A stretch of DNA of 64,000 nt. Source: Diplodia intermedia (Eukaryota; Ascomycota; Dothideomycetes; Botryosphaeriales; Botryosphaeriaceae). The stretch lies in NCBI GenBank assembly GCA_021495925.1, contig JAKEKT010000090.1, positions 92,557 through 156,556 of the forward strand, given 5' to 3'. The position numbers and the translations under genes are program-made. Numbering within the stretch: the stretch's first letter is position 1; each line of letters begins with the position of its first letter. Under the pieces are notes generated by a model. It worked only from the letters and a program-made list of their open reading frames with translations. It did not search any database and had not been told where the DNA came from. Below, one piece after another: positions 54,533 to 64,000 of the stretch.

Positions 54533-55723
54533 ATGTACGGTGCCCGTGGCAGCGCGCGCCTGCGCAAGCGGCCTCGAATCTCCTACGCGCCGCCGCCCGA
54601 CGACCTCGAGGACATCCGCGCAAACGACGAGATTGCCGCAGACGACGCCAAAGCCCAACGCGACGAGAGCGAAAACGAGAGTATGCCGACATTCCCGTGT
54701 CAAAGGACTACCCCCCAAAAGTCGACCAAGCAGCCAAGAAGGATGAATAATGGGCGCAAGTTCAAGAGGAAAAGATTGAAAAAAGACTCCGGCCTCCGCC
54801 AAGCACACCCCGCGCAGCAACCCATCCAGAGCGGTCCGAGCAACGACCTTGACGACACCAAGCCTCCGTTCTAGACGCTCCGGACCCCCAAGACAAACGA
54901 TACGCATCCACGGTAAAAGATTAGCTCTCCCCGCGGCGCCATCGTCAAGCGAGAGAGCTAGAAAGGTAAATAAAAGACGAGCACGCAGGATCAAGCGGAT
55001 AAGTATCGCTAATAGATTCTATACGACGTAGACATCACCATCTCGAAGAGCTATCTATCACCGCCGTACATAATCCTTAGCGATCGCGTCATGGGAAACA
55101 TGGCAGACTAGCTTAGAACCACCCAAGAATCACGCTTCTCCGAAGAGAAACTAGGATAATTTTGGGCCAGGAATTTCTCCACGAAAGGTACCGTGCTACT
55201 CGACATGCCCCCGCTCGGCAGGCCGAGCATCCGAATCGATCCGGCTACGAACAAACCCGCATTCATGGTCTACGGAGGTAGAATCCTGGCAGGCGAATGG
55301 CAGCCAGGCATTCCTCAACACCATCGAGAAGGACCGCTTGCTGGATATCACCAGTGGCCCAAGAAGTTGGCGGAGGAGTTCGACAGACGGGTGATGCACA
55401 AAGAGGAGTACTGGGCAAGGCGAGCATGGAATATCGACGAAGAATTGCAACCACCCGGTGGTTTCAATTGCTTCACCGTTTTCGGAGGCAGGATCCTGGC
55501 TGGCGAATGGCCGCTGGAGCGGCACGAAGACATCGTCAAGGCTCAGGCTACCGCACTGAAGGCTAAGAAGGATGTAAAGAAGAACACCGTCGAGAGCAAA
55601 TTGCCGCATCGGCGCTCACGGGTACTTGGATGGCTGCGGGTGGTGTGGTGCCAGAAGGGGAGTGGAGGCAGAGCGAGCGCACGGGATGGCGGGGTGAAGC
55701 AGTGTGTGTCGAAATTCAAGTAA
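54533..55723 (+). pseudogene. Gene relic with eight in-frame TAA/TAG stops
   Basis: ATG 54533 opens MYGARGSARLRKRPRISYAP. A single frame runs 397 codons to 55,723 without any indel, but holds eight premature stops: one TAG at 54,872, five more before 55,025, and two near 55,110 and 55,157. All are TAA or TAG, none TGA, exactly what C-to-T change of CAA/CAG would give. The translated product is coherent: charged N-terminus, ITISKSYLSPPYIILSDRV, EKLG-FWARNFSTKG, then two copies of a GGRILAGEW motif (near 55,275 and 55,483) preceded by FMVYGG or FTVFGG. Family unknown. Reading a single shift-free frame through the stops argues for recent loss by RIP-type mutation. Confidence 0.7.
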
Positions 55724-56476
55724 GTAATCGTAATCGACATCGGAGCTGTCTTGGACCGAGAATTGATCACTCAATCGGGACACGACAGCGCCTGCACAGC
55801 ATTTGGAGCCAAGCATCTACACTGCTCAATGAGCTACATACACGCCTTTCGTTGGTGGATACCGCTGGCTTGCAGCAATTATGAGCTATGATCTACTTGG
55901 AAAAGCAAACGTCCTTTGTGCTGCTTGCTCGGCTCGTAAGTAAGCGCGCGGTCAAAGACAATGAGAACGTGCAGCCGATGGTGCTTGGTAACGAGCAAAG
56001 CAATGCATCTTGACAACGAGTAGCGAAGGCCTTTGCGCGATTGAGACAATAAAATGTCCCGTTTGGCCATCTCAATCCGGCTGTTGGTTGGCGCGGGAGG
56101 GTAGGGCCGTGATGAGTGGGAGATGGTTGGTTGGTGGTGTTGTTGTTTCTGGGTCGGCTGGGTCGGTGACGCTTCTTCCTGCCACGGTGGCGACGACGGT
56201 GATGATGGGATGGTGATGGGATGGTGATGGGATGGTGTGTGCGAGAGGTGGGAGAGGTCGGGATAGGCGGGCAGCGGTGGCGACAACGTCGGTGTCGGCG
56301 TCGGCCATGTGCTGCGGATCCCCCCCAGCGCGGCACTGCATAAACAGTTGTGGGCGGAACCGGCTCGGCGGGACGCCCGTGGTCGATGATGCTGTCGAGG
56401 TCGACGCGGGTGAGGTTCGTGGCTTGGCTCTCACCCCAAACCTATGGCGGCCGAGCCCGATAATCACCGCCTTCCA
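55724..56476. other. Intergenic, no supported gene
   Basis: Contains 'gatgggatggt' direct repeats around 56,200-56,235. Overlapping ORFs on the minus strand are Pro/His-rich shadows of that repeat. Confidence 0.5.
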
Positions 56477-57400
56477 TCACCGCGTCTCTTTCCAAGGGGT
56501 AGTGGATTCTGAGCATTCCAGCAAATTTCCCAATATGGCTTTGAAGTTCCCGACAACGTCTGCCGGCTCTTCATGGTGATACTGAAATGGGGCGTACACG
56601 CGCAGTACGTTCTCGGCGATACGAAAAACGTCCGCGCCCGCCCTTGCATCTCCCTTTGCTCTGCCAATCGCCTTGAGCCACTGAAGACAATCAGGCTGGA
56701 GAATCACACTGGCGGCCAGTCCTTCCAACGTGAGCTTGTGGTCCAAATCCCCACAGTTTATGCCGGTGTCACGTAACTCGACACGCCGCAGGTTCGTCAG
56801 AGGAGCGAGCGAGCGGAAAGCCGTTGCCATCTCTGTACCTGCACCACTGCGGCGGTCGAAAGAAACCAAGAACTGGATGCTCCGGATCCGCGATATCAAT
56901 TTGGCAGGCAGGCGCACTAAGAACTCGTTCAGAACGTACTTGTCGTCGAACCGGAAGACGGTTTCAGAGTAGAGGACGTGGGCGGCCTCGGCTGACGTCT
57001 CTCTATCCATGTAGAGGCACGCTGTGGCCAGACGCGCATTATTGTAGAACTTGATCTCAGCGGCACGAAGCTCCAAATTGCGCTGCCTAAGCAATGGGTA
57101 CTGCGGCGGTTCATAAAACACCCATTCAATTCTTCCCTCGGGCAAATATACCCGGCGTTCCATAGTCTTCTTTGCTTGCACATGCATCGGCCCGTGACGC
57201 GTAAGAGAGAAGCGGTAGATTTTTTCGCGCAGCTCAGCAGGAAGCAACATGAACGGGAAGATGTGCCTCGGGCGGTGATGGTATTCGTACAAGAACTCCA
57301 TGTATTTCACCGCCCAGTCTGGAGCGTTGTCGCCATTGTAAGCTTCGTCATATAGGCGAGCGCCCTGGCAGAGCCTGGCTGGTTTGAAATCGTCAGCCAT
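56477..57400 (-). CDS. F-box-like 'LPAELREKIY' protein (DUF7730 type)
   Basis: Start chosen at ATG 57400 (MADDFKPARLCQGARLYDEA), giving 307 aa; the frame is open further upstream to 57,562, so a longer N-terminus is possible. FPFMLLPAELREKIYRFSLT is the F-box-like signature. Then come AAEIKFYNNARLATACLYMD, ETSAEAAHVLYSETVFRFDD and LVRLPAKLISRIRSIQFLVS, the common body of these ascomycete proteins. Same family type as the gene at 52,444-53,451 but clearly diverged, so not a recent tandem copy. Intronless. Molecular partner unknown. Confidence 0.82.
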   Translation of the reverse strand: MADDFKPARLCQGARLYDEAYNGDNAPDWAVKYMEFLYEYHHRPRHIFPFMLLPAELREKIYRFSLTRHGPMHVQAKKTMERRVYLPEGRIEWVFYEPPQYPLLRQRNLELRAAEIKFYNNARLATACLYMDRETSAEAAHVLYSETVFRFDDKYVLNEFLVRLPAKLISRIRSIQFLVSFDRRSGAGTEMATAFRSLAPLTNLRRVELRDTGINCGDLDHKLTLEGLAASVILQPDCLQWLKAIGRAKGDARAGADVFRIAENVLRVYAPFQYHHEEPADVVGNFKAILGNLLECSESTTPWKETR

Positions 57401-57856
57401 GGTGACGAGTCGCGATAGGGAGGCGTTGGCGGTGCGGGTTGTCGTGTGTCGCGATAGGTCGGAGCGCATTTGCATCAGTGACTGCTGCAGTCCGCTGCCG
57501 GCGACTTGTACGCTCCCCAGTAATGACGTCAGGCTGCATACTGCCCGCCATTGTGGAACCACGGGCCTAGGTACTGTATCTCGCTCTGGGAGGCGCTAGT
57601 ATGGTTTGAGTACACCGTTGGGGGAACCACCTCAACTTGTAATTTTGATTGAGCCATTGCAACTGAAATTTTACTCTGCGATCTGTCAAACTGCCAGACC
57701 AACACGTAAAAACTAAGGATCAACCGCCTGTAGTTCATCTTCTACGAATGAGAAAACACTCAACCGTCGACCCGCCCCACCGAAACTTCCAGTCAGACTA
57801 CCTGCGCTAGCGTCTGTTGCTTCTTTCCCAGTCTCCACGCCGTAGCTGCCGCCCGT
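57401..57856. other. Intergenic, no supported gene
   Basis: Probably the leader and promoter of the F-box-like gene and the 3' UTR of the hydrolase. No motif identified. Confidence 0.5.
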
Positions 57857-58857
57857 TTAAAGGCGACTCCTGGGAGAAGCTGGCGCGTCAAGAAACTCGT
57901 TGATCATCCTGGTGTACTGGCCCGCATGCTGATACAGGAAGCCGTGCCCGGAGTCGGGGAACAGATGCAAATGAGGCTCGCCATTCACGACTTTCTCCCA
58001 CATGATGAAACTGTTGGGGTTTGGAAGCAGGACATCATTACTGCCTGCGAACGACTACAGTTAGCAAAAGCATGCAGGGCACCGAGGCTGAAAGGCTGGA
58101 TACCGTTTGCGATGAAGACCGGGACTTTGATTTCATGGAAGCGGTCGTAGGAGCCTATCTCAGCAAGCGCGGGGTTCATGAACTTTGCAAAAGCTGCAGC
58201 CTGCCTGTTGCCGGCTTCGACACTGACGTAATCCACCCGGTTCCGTCGCGCCGACTGGATTCGCTCCCATGACTCAAGACCGGCGGCTCGGCTGGTGTCG
58301 GACTTCTCGAAGAAAGTATCCAGAAAGGCGTCCTTTTGCTCCTCTTGCGTGACTGCCGATCTCAGCTGCTCGAACGGGCCCAAGTCGGCCAGCACGACGC
58401 CCTTTCCAATGCTCGGGATCGTTCCGGCCAGGACCAAGCGTCTCACAAGTCCAGGGGCACGGAGAGTGAACATCTGAGCTGCAATGCCACCCATGGAAAA
58501 GCCGAAAAGGTCGATTTGCTCGATGCCAAGCGCAGAAACCACGTCGATGGCATACTGGGCCCAGTCGTTGTAGTCGTTTACAACTTTGCCTCCGGAACGT
58601 CCGATGCCCGCGTTGTCCATGATGAGCACAGGTCTCGCGGCGGCGATGGGGTTCAGAAATGCTGGGTCCCAGTGATCCATGGTACCTCTGCAGACATTCT
58701 GTCAGCATATCATCGGGCTTGGGTAATGTACAGTAACTTACCTGAAATGGATCAAAAGAACAAACGGGACACCTTCGGCAGCACCAAATCTTCGGTAAGC
58801 GAATTTGATGCCTTTGACATCCACGTACTGGTCCTTGGCTTCTTCGTAGGTGGCCAT
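57857..58857 (-). CDS. Alpha/beta hydrolase
   Basis: Three exons: 58857-58742, 58687-58104 and 58044-57857, joining to 295 aa. Splicing gives HFRGTMDHWDPAF at the first junction and IANGSNDVLLPNPNSF at the second; without the second intron the catalytic C-terminus would be lost. Features of the fold: oxyanion region LLIHFRGTMDHWD, then MDNAGIGRSGG, nucleophile elbow GFSMGG (Ser), acid-side strand VPVFIANGSNDVL and catalytic His in DSGHGFLYQ. No signal peptide, so probably cytosolic. Related sequences act on small esters, lactones or epoxides; the substrate cannot be read from sequence. Confidence 0.9.
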
Positions 58858-59598
58858 GATGAAGACTCTTTAGCCAAGAATCGCAAACGGCTTTCTGTGA
58901 AAGCTGGTGAGCTGCAATCTGAGGTAGCTGCTAGAATGTTATATAGCCTGAGGGCGACTATGGATACATGGTGAACAACGAGCATGTTTCAGCTGCGATT
59001 ACTTTCGCTACGGCAGCGATTAGAAAGCCCGTACACAGTGTACTGCGCTAGTGCTGACTAGACCCCGCATTCTGCATGTCTCCAACGCAAGGAAGCACAA
59101 AAAATTACCCAACCAGCACGTGGCTTGCATGCTCGCTAGATGAGATTCTTGATCAGAAATCAATCACTTGAATTTGTTATGTTTGTCGAGCAGCACACTC
59201 GTTCTCTGGGCGCATAGCAGCAATGGATGCCGGAGCAAACATCATGCGGTTGGTAACTGAATCAGCGAGTATGAAAGCAGACATGGGAAAGCTCCGTCAT
59301 CCAAGACGACTGACCACGGGAATGATGAGTGAGAGATGGCGTTGTTGTCAGGCGTCGGAGATGCGGGGAAAGTGCCGGGGCCTTGGGCATTACATAAGCA
59401 TCACGTGTCAGCGCGTTGCCGCCTGGCCCCGGAACGCGGTCGCGTCTCGCGTCCGCCTCGCCACCGCAACAACAACCACCAGTCGCCATCCCACATCCGC
59501 CGTCTTCGCCATCTTCTCCTGCTGCATCCTAAACTGACTTGCGCACTGCAATTCGACGTGCGCATCCCGCTCCGGGCATCATCAAACCCGAAGGCTGC
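58858..59598. other. Divergent intergenic region
   Basis: Promoters of the hydrolase (minus) and RAD54 (plus). The last 200 bases are C/A-rich and resemble a leader. Nothing else supported. Confidence 0.5.
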
Positions 59599-62097
59599 CA
59601 TGTACGCTGCGACCACAACAACACGAGCTTGGCAAGCGCTGACAACCTCAGGTATCGGGCGCGGCCCATCTCGTCGAGCGACAACAAGGAGAATGTAACT
59701 CCAGCCAGGAAAGTGGCCACACTGCATGGTGGCACCCCAAAGTCTGTCGACCGCCTTATCAAGCCATTCAAATGCCCCGGCTCCGCAACCCCAACACGAG
59801 CCTCGGAAAAGCCGGCGCGGAAGAGGAGAAAGGTCAACTACTCCGGCGCAGATGGCGATGCGGAGGACGGCGACAAGGTCTACACAAATGAGGATCGTCT
59901 TGCTCTGGCCACTCGAGATGTCAACAAGTATCCGGTCTTCAAGGTGAAGGACAAGGACAGCACCTTCCGCTCGCGCTTCTCCGTTCCGTTGTTGAAGAAG
60001 GACATCGCCGAGTACAATTCCAATCGTCCTGCCCCACTTCTGGGAATGCGACAAGGCGCTGTCTTTGTCGCCCGGCCCTTGCACGACCCGACCGGCGAGT
60101 TCGCCATCGTGCTCTACGATCCCACCGTCGACGATAAGCCTACACCGGTCGAGGATGACAAAGAAGTGAAGACGGAGGAGGAGCCACAGAAGACGCAGCT
60201 GGATGTGCCTCTCGTGCACAAGAGCCTGGCCGACATCCTCGGCTTGAAAAAGAAGGTCGACGAGGGACGACCAAAGGTACCTGTCGTCATCGACCCGCGC
60301 TTGGCCAAGGTCCTGCGACCGCATCAGGTCGAGGGTGTGAAGTTTCTGTATCGCTGCACCACCGGCCTTGTCGATCCGAAGGCTAATGGGTGCATCATGG
60401 CGGACGAAATGGGTCTCGGCAAGACACTGCAATGCATCGCGCTGTTGTGGACGCTTCTGCGGCAATCACCCGAAGCTGGGAAGCCAACCATTCAGAAGTG
60501 CGTCATTGCTTGCCCTTCAAGTTTGGTCAAAAACTGGGCAAACGAGCTGGTCAAGTGGCTGGGAAAAGATGCCATCACTCCTTTTGCCGTCGATGGCAAG
60601 GCCTCCAAGGAAGAGCTTATTCAGCAACTCCGTCAATGGTCCATTGCCAGCGGCCGCGCCGTTGTCAGACCGGTCCTTATTGTCTCGTACGAAACGCTTC
60701 GTATGTACGTGGGAGAGCTCAAGCAAACGCCGATTGGCCTGCTGCTTTGCGACGAGGGACACAGGCTGAAGAACGACGAGAGCCTGACTTTCACTGCCCT
60801 CACTGCCCTCAATGTGCAAAAGCGCGTCATTCTTTCGGGAACGCCCATTCAGAACGACTTGTCCGAGTACTTTGCCCTGCTCAACTTTGCCAATCCGAAC
60901 TACCTCGGCACCAAGAACGACTTCAGAAAGCGCTTCGAGCTTCCGATCCTCCGTGGCCGCGATGCAGATGGCACTGACGAGGACCACAAGGTAGGCAATG
61001 AGCGATTGTCCGAACTCCTCACTATGGTCAACAAGTTCATCATCCGCCGCACCAACGATATCCTGTCCAAGTATCTGCCTCGCAAGTACGAACACGTTGT
61101 ATTCTGTAACCTTGCGCCATTCCAGAGGAATCTGTACAATCTTTTCATCAAGTCTCCCGAGATCCAGCAGCTGCTTAGAGGCAAGGGCAGCCAACCGCTG
61201 AAGGCCATCAACATTCTCAAGAAGCTCTGCAATCACCCAGACCTGTTGGATTTGCCGGGTGATTTGCCAGGCTCCGAGGAATGTTTCCCGGATGACTATG
61301 TTCCGAAGGATGCTCGTGGACGCGACCGGGACGTCAAGGCGTGGTACTCCGGCAAGATGGCTGTCCTCGACCGCATGTTGGCCCGCATTCGTCAGGACAC
61401 GAATGATAAGATCGTCCTGATCAGCAATTACACGCAAACACTGGATGTGTTCGAGAAACTCTGCCGTACGCGTCAATATGGCTGTCTTCGCCTCGATGGC
61501 ACGATGAATGTCAACAAGCGCCAGAAACTTGTCGACAAATTCAATGATCCCGAAGGCCCTGAATTCGTATTCCTGCTTAGCTCCAAGGCCGGTGGATGCG
61601 GGATCAACCTCATTGGTGCCAACCGTCTCGTGCTTTTCGATCCCGACTGGAACCCTGCTGCAGACCAGCAGGCACTCGCACGTGTCTGGCGTGATGGCCA
61701 GAAGAAGGACTGCTTCGTTTACCGCTTCATCGCCACAGGTACGATCGAGGAGAAGATCTTCCAACGGCAGTCCCACAAGCAATCCCTCTCGTCCTGCGTC
61801 GTCGACTCTGCAGAAGACGTCGAGCGCCACTTCAGCTTGGACTCCCTTCGCGAACTCTTCCAATACCAGCCGAACACGACGAGTGACACTCACGATACGT
61901 TCAAATGCAAGCGGTGCAAGCCTGATGGCAACCAGCATATCAAGGCCCCTGCTATGCTGTACGGCGATACCAGCACCTGGAATCACTTCGTCAACGATGG
62001 TGATAAAGGTGCACTTGCGAAGATTCAAGATTTGTTGCTCAGGCAGGAGACATCGGAGGAGGCGGTCAGTGCTGTCTTTCAGTATATCAGTCATTGA
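59599..62097 (+). CDS. RAD54: DNA repair/recombination translocase Rad54
   Basis: SWI2/SNF2 ATPase. The main frame is open from 59,533 to 62,097. Order: basic linker (KPARKRRKVNY), conserved Rad54 block (VYTNEDRLALATRDVNKYPV), motif I DEMGLGKT (near 60,402), motif II DEGH (near 60,751), LSGTPIQND, IRRTNDILSKYLPRKYEHV, and the C-terminal helicase lobe with GGCGINLIGANRLVLFDPDWNPA. It ends with the CKRCKPDG finger and APAMLYGDTSTWNHF typical of Rad54. It remodels Rad51-DNA filaments and drives strand exchange in homologous recombination. The start is unclear: the main frame has no ATG before 60,396. ATG 59599 (MYAATTTTRAWQ) is in another frame and joins it if a 53-nt GTATCG...CCAG stretch ending near 59,703 is an intron. 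Confidence 0.92.
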   Translation, partial: HVRCDHNNTSLASADNLRYRARPISSSDNKENVTPARKVATLHGGTPKSVDRLIKPFKCPGSATPTRASEKPARKRRKVNYSGADGDAEDGDKVYTNEDRLALATRDVNKYPVFKVKDKDSTFRSRFSVPLLKKDIAEYNSNRPAPLLGMRQGAVFVARPLHDPTGEFAIVLYDPTVDDKPTPVEDDKEVKTEEEPQKTQLDVPLVHKSLADILGLKKKVDEGRPKVPVVIDPRLAKVLRPHQVEGVKFLYRCTTGLVDPKANGCIMADEMGLGKTLQCIALLWTLLRQSPEAGKPTIQKCVIACPSSLVKNWANELVKWLGKDAITPFAVDGKASKEELIQQLRQWSIASGRAVVRPVLIVSYETLRMYVGELKQTPIGLLLCDEGHRLKNDESLTFTALTALNVQKRVILSGTPIQNDLSEYFALLNFANPNYLGTKNDFRKRFELPILRGRDADGTDEDHKVGNERLSELLTMVNKFIIRRTNDILSKYLPRKYEHVVFCNLAPFQRNLYNLFIKSPEIQQLLRGKGSQPLKAINILKKLCNHPDLLDLPGDLPGSEECFPDDYVPKDARGRDRDVKAWYSGKMAVLDRMLARIRQDTNDKIVLISNYTQTLDVFEKLCRTRQYGCLRLDGTMNVNKRQKLVDKFNDPEGPEFVFLLSSKAGGCGINLIGANRLVLFDPDWNPAADQQALARVWRDGQKKDCFVYRFIATGTIEEKIFQRQSHKQSLSSCVVDSAEDVERHFSLDSLRELFQYQPNTTSDTHDTFKCKRCKPDGNQHIKAPAMLYGDTSTWNHFVNDGDKGALAKIQDLLLRQETSEEAVSAVFQYISH

Positions 62098-63545
62098 TGT
62101 TCCTTTGCTATACTCTGGGCGCTTGAGGTGGTTTGTTGTTCTTGCTTGTTTGTTTGGTGTCACCGGCGTCGATGACTAGAGCTGATATGCGGCGTGGCTC
62201 GGTGGTGTTTTTGCTTGCGACAGAGCGGGCGTCTTGTTAACACGTAATCATGGTAGAACTTTAAGTGGATTTACATGCAATTCTTCATTCATACTTATTT
62301 CTTGAAGAACGAATCCAGATTGACAAGCTCTCGAATCCATCTCTCCGGCCAAATCGTTATCGACTCTGCGAACGGCTTCGGATCCAATTTATCCTACACG
62401 AGTTACACTTGATCTCCACCGTTTTCACCGCGTCGGTCCCGCCCGTCCAGCATTACTCCGTCTCGTCTTCTGCTCAGGCCAACCTCGGTACCCGCGTCAC
62501 CAGTCGCTTCGGCGGAAAAAAAAAGTTGGGAGGGATTGAGTGAGCCTGTTCTTGATATTGACACAGATTCGAGCCAGGAAGTCCATAAGCTACCGTGGCC
62601 CAGGGAGGATTCGAAACTCCGCACATCCATTTGGAAAAGTATCCATGGACCGTCCCTGTCTGGCATGATAATCACAATAGTCCGGCCTGCGATGGAAGAA
62701 GACCTGCCTGCGGATAGCTGGGGGATGCTTGGGGAGAGGGCGCTTCACGGCGGGAGGAGGAGCTGGGCGCTGAGCGACAGTTCAGGGTTTAAATAGCAGA
62801 GGGGTAAAAAGCGGAACGGTTTCCGAGCCGTTATATATATCGTGTCAGTTACCCGGTATATCTTGCGCGAATCGCCACTAGCACTTAGGCACATCGGCAC
62901 CGGCGGCCCTCCCCGCAAGCCTACTGCACGTCTGCCAATAAGGAAAAAATTCCCAGAGCGCTACACGACTCAGTGGATGTTGATCTCCGATGTACTTAGT
63001 CAGTGGCTTGCAGTCTTGCCGATCGTGACGTGCCACAAGGGGGGGCTGCGAAGAGATGGGGCCGCGAGCTCGTTGATATATATATGATGGTGAAGCAGGA
63101 TGATCGATTGGTGAAGGCTGCTGGTGGTGCTTTATACCACCACCTGGTAGCAAACCACGCTAGTCCTAATCGATCTACATGAAGCAAACAACCCGCTGTA
63201 GCCTCGTGAATGAGGAGGCCTGCCGGGCCTGCCGGTCAATATATCTATGGATCTGAGCGGCGAAAGCATTCAACGCCGCCAACGAAAGATCGGCCTTGTG
63301 CGCCGGGGGGAAGGAAGAAGCGCGATCAGTCTACTTACGCAGCAGCTGTAGACAAAAAAAACCGTTACGTCTACGGTTAATGGAAAATAGATGTACGCCT
63401 GGGTAAGTAAAGAAAAGGCAACGCTACACTATGCGCCCGCTTATGTATGTACCGTACCTACACGAACCGCCCCGCCCCGCCCCGCCCCTCCCCACACCAC
63501 ACCACAAAAACCCGCCAACCACCCTCCCCCCCTCTCCCCTCCCCC
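62098..63545. other. 1.4 kb intergenic, no supported gene
   Basis: Short ORFs only. Poly-A runs near 62,515 and 63,354, and a TATATATAT stretch near 62,830 and 63,078. The last 150 bases are C-rich ('cccc' runs) and probably 3' UTR of the minus-strand gene. Confidence 0.5.
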
Positions 63546-64000
63546 TCAACACATCTGCTCCCCCCTCTCGCCATCACTCCCATCGTAACAACCACGCTCA
63601 AAGCGTCCACCGCCGCCGCCGCCATCCGACTGCCCCCTCTGCCCGAGTATGCTCCGCTTGCTCTCGTTGTCGCCGTCGCCGAAGCTGCCTCTCGTCCGGG
63701 CGCCGTCGCAGATCTCGCCGCCCGCCTCGACCTTGGAGTGCAGCACGCCGTTCTTGCTGCGCAGCTCGTACGTCCCGTTCGATGATGACGTGGTGGCCGT
63801 GCCGCTCCGGTGCCGCGTGCTGCGCTTGCCGATGCCGCTGCCGCTGCCCATGCAGGCGGCGAAGAGGGGGCGGAGGGCCTGGTGGGGGCGGCGCGTGGGC
63901 GTTAGTGGGTGTTGTGGGTGCCAGGGGGAGGGGGGGCTTACGCTTAGGGAGCCGACGGTTAGGGCGACGCCGACTTCGGCGTCTGGGAGGGAGGAGGTGG
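63546..64000 (-). CDS. Rhodopsin-like fungal integral membrane protein, C-terminal part
   Basis: Partial: continues beyond the right edge. The terminal exon is 63878-63546. A 63-nt intron (63941-63879; GTAAGC, CACTAAC, CAG) joins it to coding sequence running to 64,000. The junction reads DAEVGVALTVGSLS-ALRPLF, which matches the end of the last membrane helix ('E-V-G-x-x-x-x-x-x-S-L-x-x-L-R-P-L') in the ascomycete seven-helix 'rhodopsin domain' family (PF20684 type, from memory). It is followed by a Gly/Ser-rich cytosolic tail of about 100 residues ending in GERGEQMC. Likely plasma membrane; function unknown. Confidence 0.72.
   Translation of the reverse strand, partial: TSSLPDAEVGVALTVGSLSVSPPSPWHPQHPLTPTRRPHQALRPLFAACMGSGSGIGKRSTRHRSGTATTSSSNGTYELRSKNGVLHSKVEAGGEICDGARTRGSFGDGDNESKRSILGQRGQSDGGGGGGRFERGCYDGSDGERGEQMC

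Noticed and set aside
60517..62163. 548-codon minus-strand ORF across RAD54
   Set aside because: Antisense of highly conserved helicase motifs; unusually long but without recognisable domain.
62560..62700. Sequence 'ggattcgaaactcc' resembling the T arm of a minus-strand tRNA
   Set aside because: The stem has a mismatch and no D arm, anticodon arm or matching acceptor strand can be placed upstream.

Overview
This window is nuclear DNA of a filamentous ascomycete (Pezizomycotina). The genes have short GT-AG introns of about 47-80 nt with CTAAC/CTGAC-like branch sites. The proteins belong to ascomycete families such as DUF3433, DUF7580 and 'LPAELRxKIY' F-box-like proteins. A 16.6 kb AT-rich block carries the mark of repeat-induced point mutation (RIP): CpA and TpG are almost absent. 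The class cannot be fixed from the sequence alone.

Layout. 1-29 kb is GC-rich and gene-bearing: a DUF3433 membrane protein (1.2-5.3 kb); an unrecognised multi-pass membrane protein (6.5-8.3); a small conserved protein (8.7-9.0); a cytochrome P450 pseudogene (10.1-11.1); three lineage-type genes of unknown function (13.0-15.1, 15.2-16.0, 16.7-17.9); a broken membrane-protein gene (18.1-19.1); a divergent pair made of a frameshifted DUF7580 gene and a C2H2/ankyrin/zinc-cluster protein (20.5-26.0); and a DUR3-type urea/solute symporter (26.5-29.1).

29.3-46.0 kb is a nested mobile-element block with no intact ORF. A Ty3/Gypsy chromovirus has two 785-bp LTRs, a CTTCG target-site duplication, RT, RNase H, integrase and a chromodomain. 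It sits inside a second, unrecognised element of about 8.1 kb. That element has near-identical 17-bp inverted ends, and its long reading frame is interrupted by the retroelement and resumes after it. Its stops are TAA/TAG, as expected from CAA/CAG turned to TAA/TAG by RIP.

46.2-52.0 kb is a run of three mitochondrial genes: alternative NADH dehydrogenase, AIM24, and the Atm1 ABC exporter, the last two divergent from a 254-bp shared promoter. Then come two F-box-like genes, a gene relic with eight in-frame TAA/TAG stops (54.5-55.7), an alpha/beta hydrolase (57.9-58.9), RAD54 (59.6-62.1), and the 3' end of a rhodopsin-like membrane protein running off the right edge.

Genome defence (RIP) has silenced the central elements, and probably also damaged several single genes nearby. 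The intact housekeeping genes flank the block. Splice sites were assigned by hand from GT/AG, branch site, frame and remembered family motifs. No alignment or search was run.
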